DNA of 64,000 nucleotides. It comes from Polystyrenella longa (GTDB lineage Bacteria; Planctomycetota; Planctomycetia; Planctomycetales; Planctomycetaceae). The position numbers and the translations under genes were made by a program. The notes beneath the pieces were generated by a model. The model ran no database searches, was not told the origin of the DNA, and was given only the letters and a program-made list of their open reading frames with translations. The stretch is from positions 2,937,001-3,001,000 of the forward strand of contig NZ_CP036281.1 in the NCBI RefSeq assembly GCF_007750395.1. Direction: 5' to 3'. This document shows, one piece after another, positions 63,277-64,000 of this stretch (the first letter of the stretch is position 1; each line of letters begins with the position of its first letter).

Positions 63277-64000
63277 CTATTTGGTTTCATTCAGAATCGG
63301 TTTGAGGACTCGTTCGAATTCGTTCGCCTGGCGAAAGAACCCAAGATCGTTAGGGTGTGAGCTATCGACTGTGCCGTCTCCATCGGAACCGAGTAGATTG
63401 TCGCCTTCCAGGTAATACAAATTCTTCACTCCCTCGGCGATCAGTTTATCGTACTCAGCCTGGAGAGCGGCTTGACTCGATTCGTTGCGAGTACGTTTGG
63501 ATTCAACGAGGAAGGAGTTGGTATAGTTCCGGTCTTCCACCAGCAGGATCGGTGTATCAGGATGAGCTGCACGTAAGGTACGAACCAGAGGAGCGGTGCG
63601 AGCGGTTACATCCTTCGCTTGAATATTTGGCAGGCAGTCGATGATGTAGACTGCAGGATCAAGTTCCACGATGAGAGCAGTAACCTCGGGATCCATGCGA
63701 CCATTGCCGGAAAAACCAAGATTGATGACGGGGCGATCAAACCGACGACCAATGATTGCCGGATGGCACATGCCTGGACGTGAAGCAGAAGCTCCGTGAG
63801 TGATCGAGGTCCCCCAGAACAGGATTGGCTTCTCCGTGCGAGCATCAACTTTCACCAATTGGCTGCCGGTCGGAATGCCGATACTTAATGATTCGATACC
63901 ATTGTAAAGAGGGAGGTAGATCATGTATTCACGCATTTCCGGTGTGATACCGTTGATGAGTACCCTCTTGTTTTCGACGGCCGTTGGTTGTCCTGCGTTT
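63277..64000 (-). CDS. SGNH hydrolase (GDSL-type) protein, partial
   Basis: The frame is open from the right edge at 64000, so the N-terminus is missing; ATG 63936 inside the gene is not the true start. About 240 residues are present. The edge segment with YLPLYNGIESLSIGIP belongs to the beta-rich domain that precedes this hydrolase type. The active site is WGTSITHGASAS (nucleophile serine in block I), then NLGFSGNG (block II glycine/asparagine), and D-x-x-H in SSHPNDLGF at the C-terminus. Such enzymes deacetylate or de-esterify sugars. The strong terminator at 63214-63248 follows it. Confidence 0.87.
   Translation of the reverse strand, partial: NAGQPTAVENKRVLINGITPEMREYMIYLPLYNGIESLSIGIPTGSQLVKVDARTEKPILFWGTSITHGASASRPGMCHPAIIGRRFDRPVINLGFSGNGRMDPEVTALIVELDPAVYIIDCLPNIQAKDVTARTAPLVRTLRAAHPDTPILLVEDRNYTNSFLVESKRTRNESSQAALQAEYDKLIAEGVKNLYYLEGDNLLGSDGDGTVDSSHPNDLGFFRQANEFERVLKPILNETK

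Noticed and set aside
1-64000. tRNA, rRNA, CRISPR or insertion-sequence signals
   Set aside because: I searched by eye for tRNA-like arms, regularly spaced repeats and transposase motifs and saw none. A covariance-model scan would be decisive.

Overview
The window looks like chromosomal DNA of a planctomycete, probably order Planctomycetales. The evidence is the company of gene families: two secreted formylglycine-type sulfatases, a DUF1080 protein, an Asp-box sialidase-like protein, a PQQ-type beta-propeller with the WPHWRG start motif, DUF1573, DUF1571 and YdjY-type secreted proteins, and a small family ending in an HVRGCW motif. No rRNA, tRNA, insertion sequence, integrase or CRISPR array was recognised. 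This reads as ordinary core genome with lineage-specific genes rather than an island. The genus assignment is inference.

Layout. 1-5.0 kb: a ceramidase-like gene cut by the left edge, Dabb and DUF202 genes, a DUF4166 gene, the HVRGCW-family gene and a first sulfatase. 5.7-10.5 kb: an RND efflux pair (adaptor, pump). 10.6-17 kb: second sulfatase, a tiny DUF1508 gene tail to tail with a flotillin/YqiJ pair, and a large unknown membrane protein. 17-26 kb: ychF, hemL, DUF1573, a degenerate HAD protein, a FabZ-like dehydratase, trmB, DUF1080 and a CnoX-like thioredoxin/TPR protein. 26-29.5 kb: a PTPS/QueD-type enzyme beside a CitG-like protein (possibly tetrahydromethanopterin related), a sialidase-like protein and a BON-like protein. 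29.5-30.2 kb: a non-coding gap with several strong nested inverted repeats. 30-36 kb: M42 peptidase, TPR protein, pyrD-trpS-acpS, a small lipoprotein and an HU-type protein with a long tail. 36.8-41.4 kb: PQQ-type propeller, asparagine synthase and a group 4 glycosyltransferase. 41.5-50.5 kb: macro domain, YdjY, DUF1571, the coproheme decarboxylase HemQ, a universal-stress-like protein, NhaD-type antiporter, MscS channel and NrnA.

50.9-63.2 kb is the most interesting part and is devoted to electron transfer. First comes a Rieske protein followed by a cytochrome b carrying two fused cytochrome c domains. Its four heme histidines have the 13/14 spacing of cytochrome b6. A ferritin-like protein follows, then a leftward GAF/class III cyclase. 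Opposite it lies a rightward five-gene run: a membrane-anchored FAD/2Fe-2S reductase, a tetraheme cytochrome, a fusion of two cyclic-nucleotide-binding domains with a four-cluster 4Fe-4S module, a heme-b-like membrane protein, and a decaheme cytochrome with a cysteine-rich N-terminal repeat domain. Together these could carry electrons from NAD(P)H across the membrane to periplasmic hemes, gated by a cyclic nucleotide. I know no described system with this composition. The window ends in an SGNH hydrolase gene cut by the right edge.
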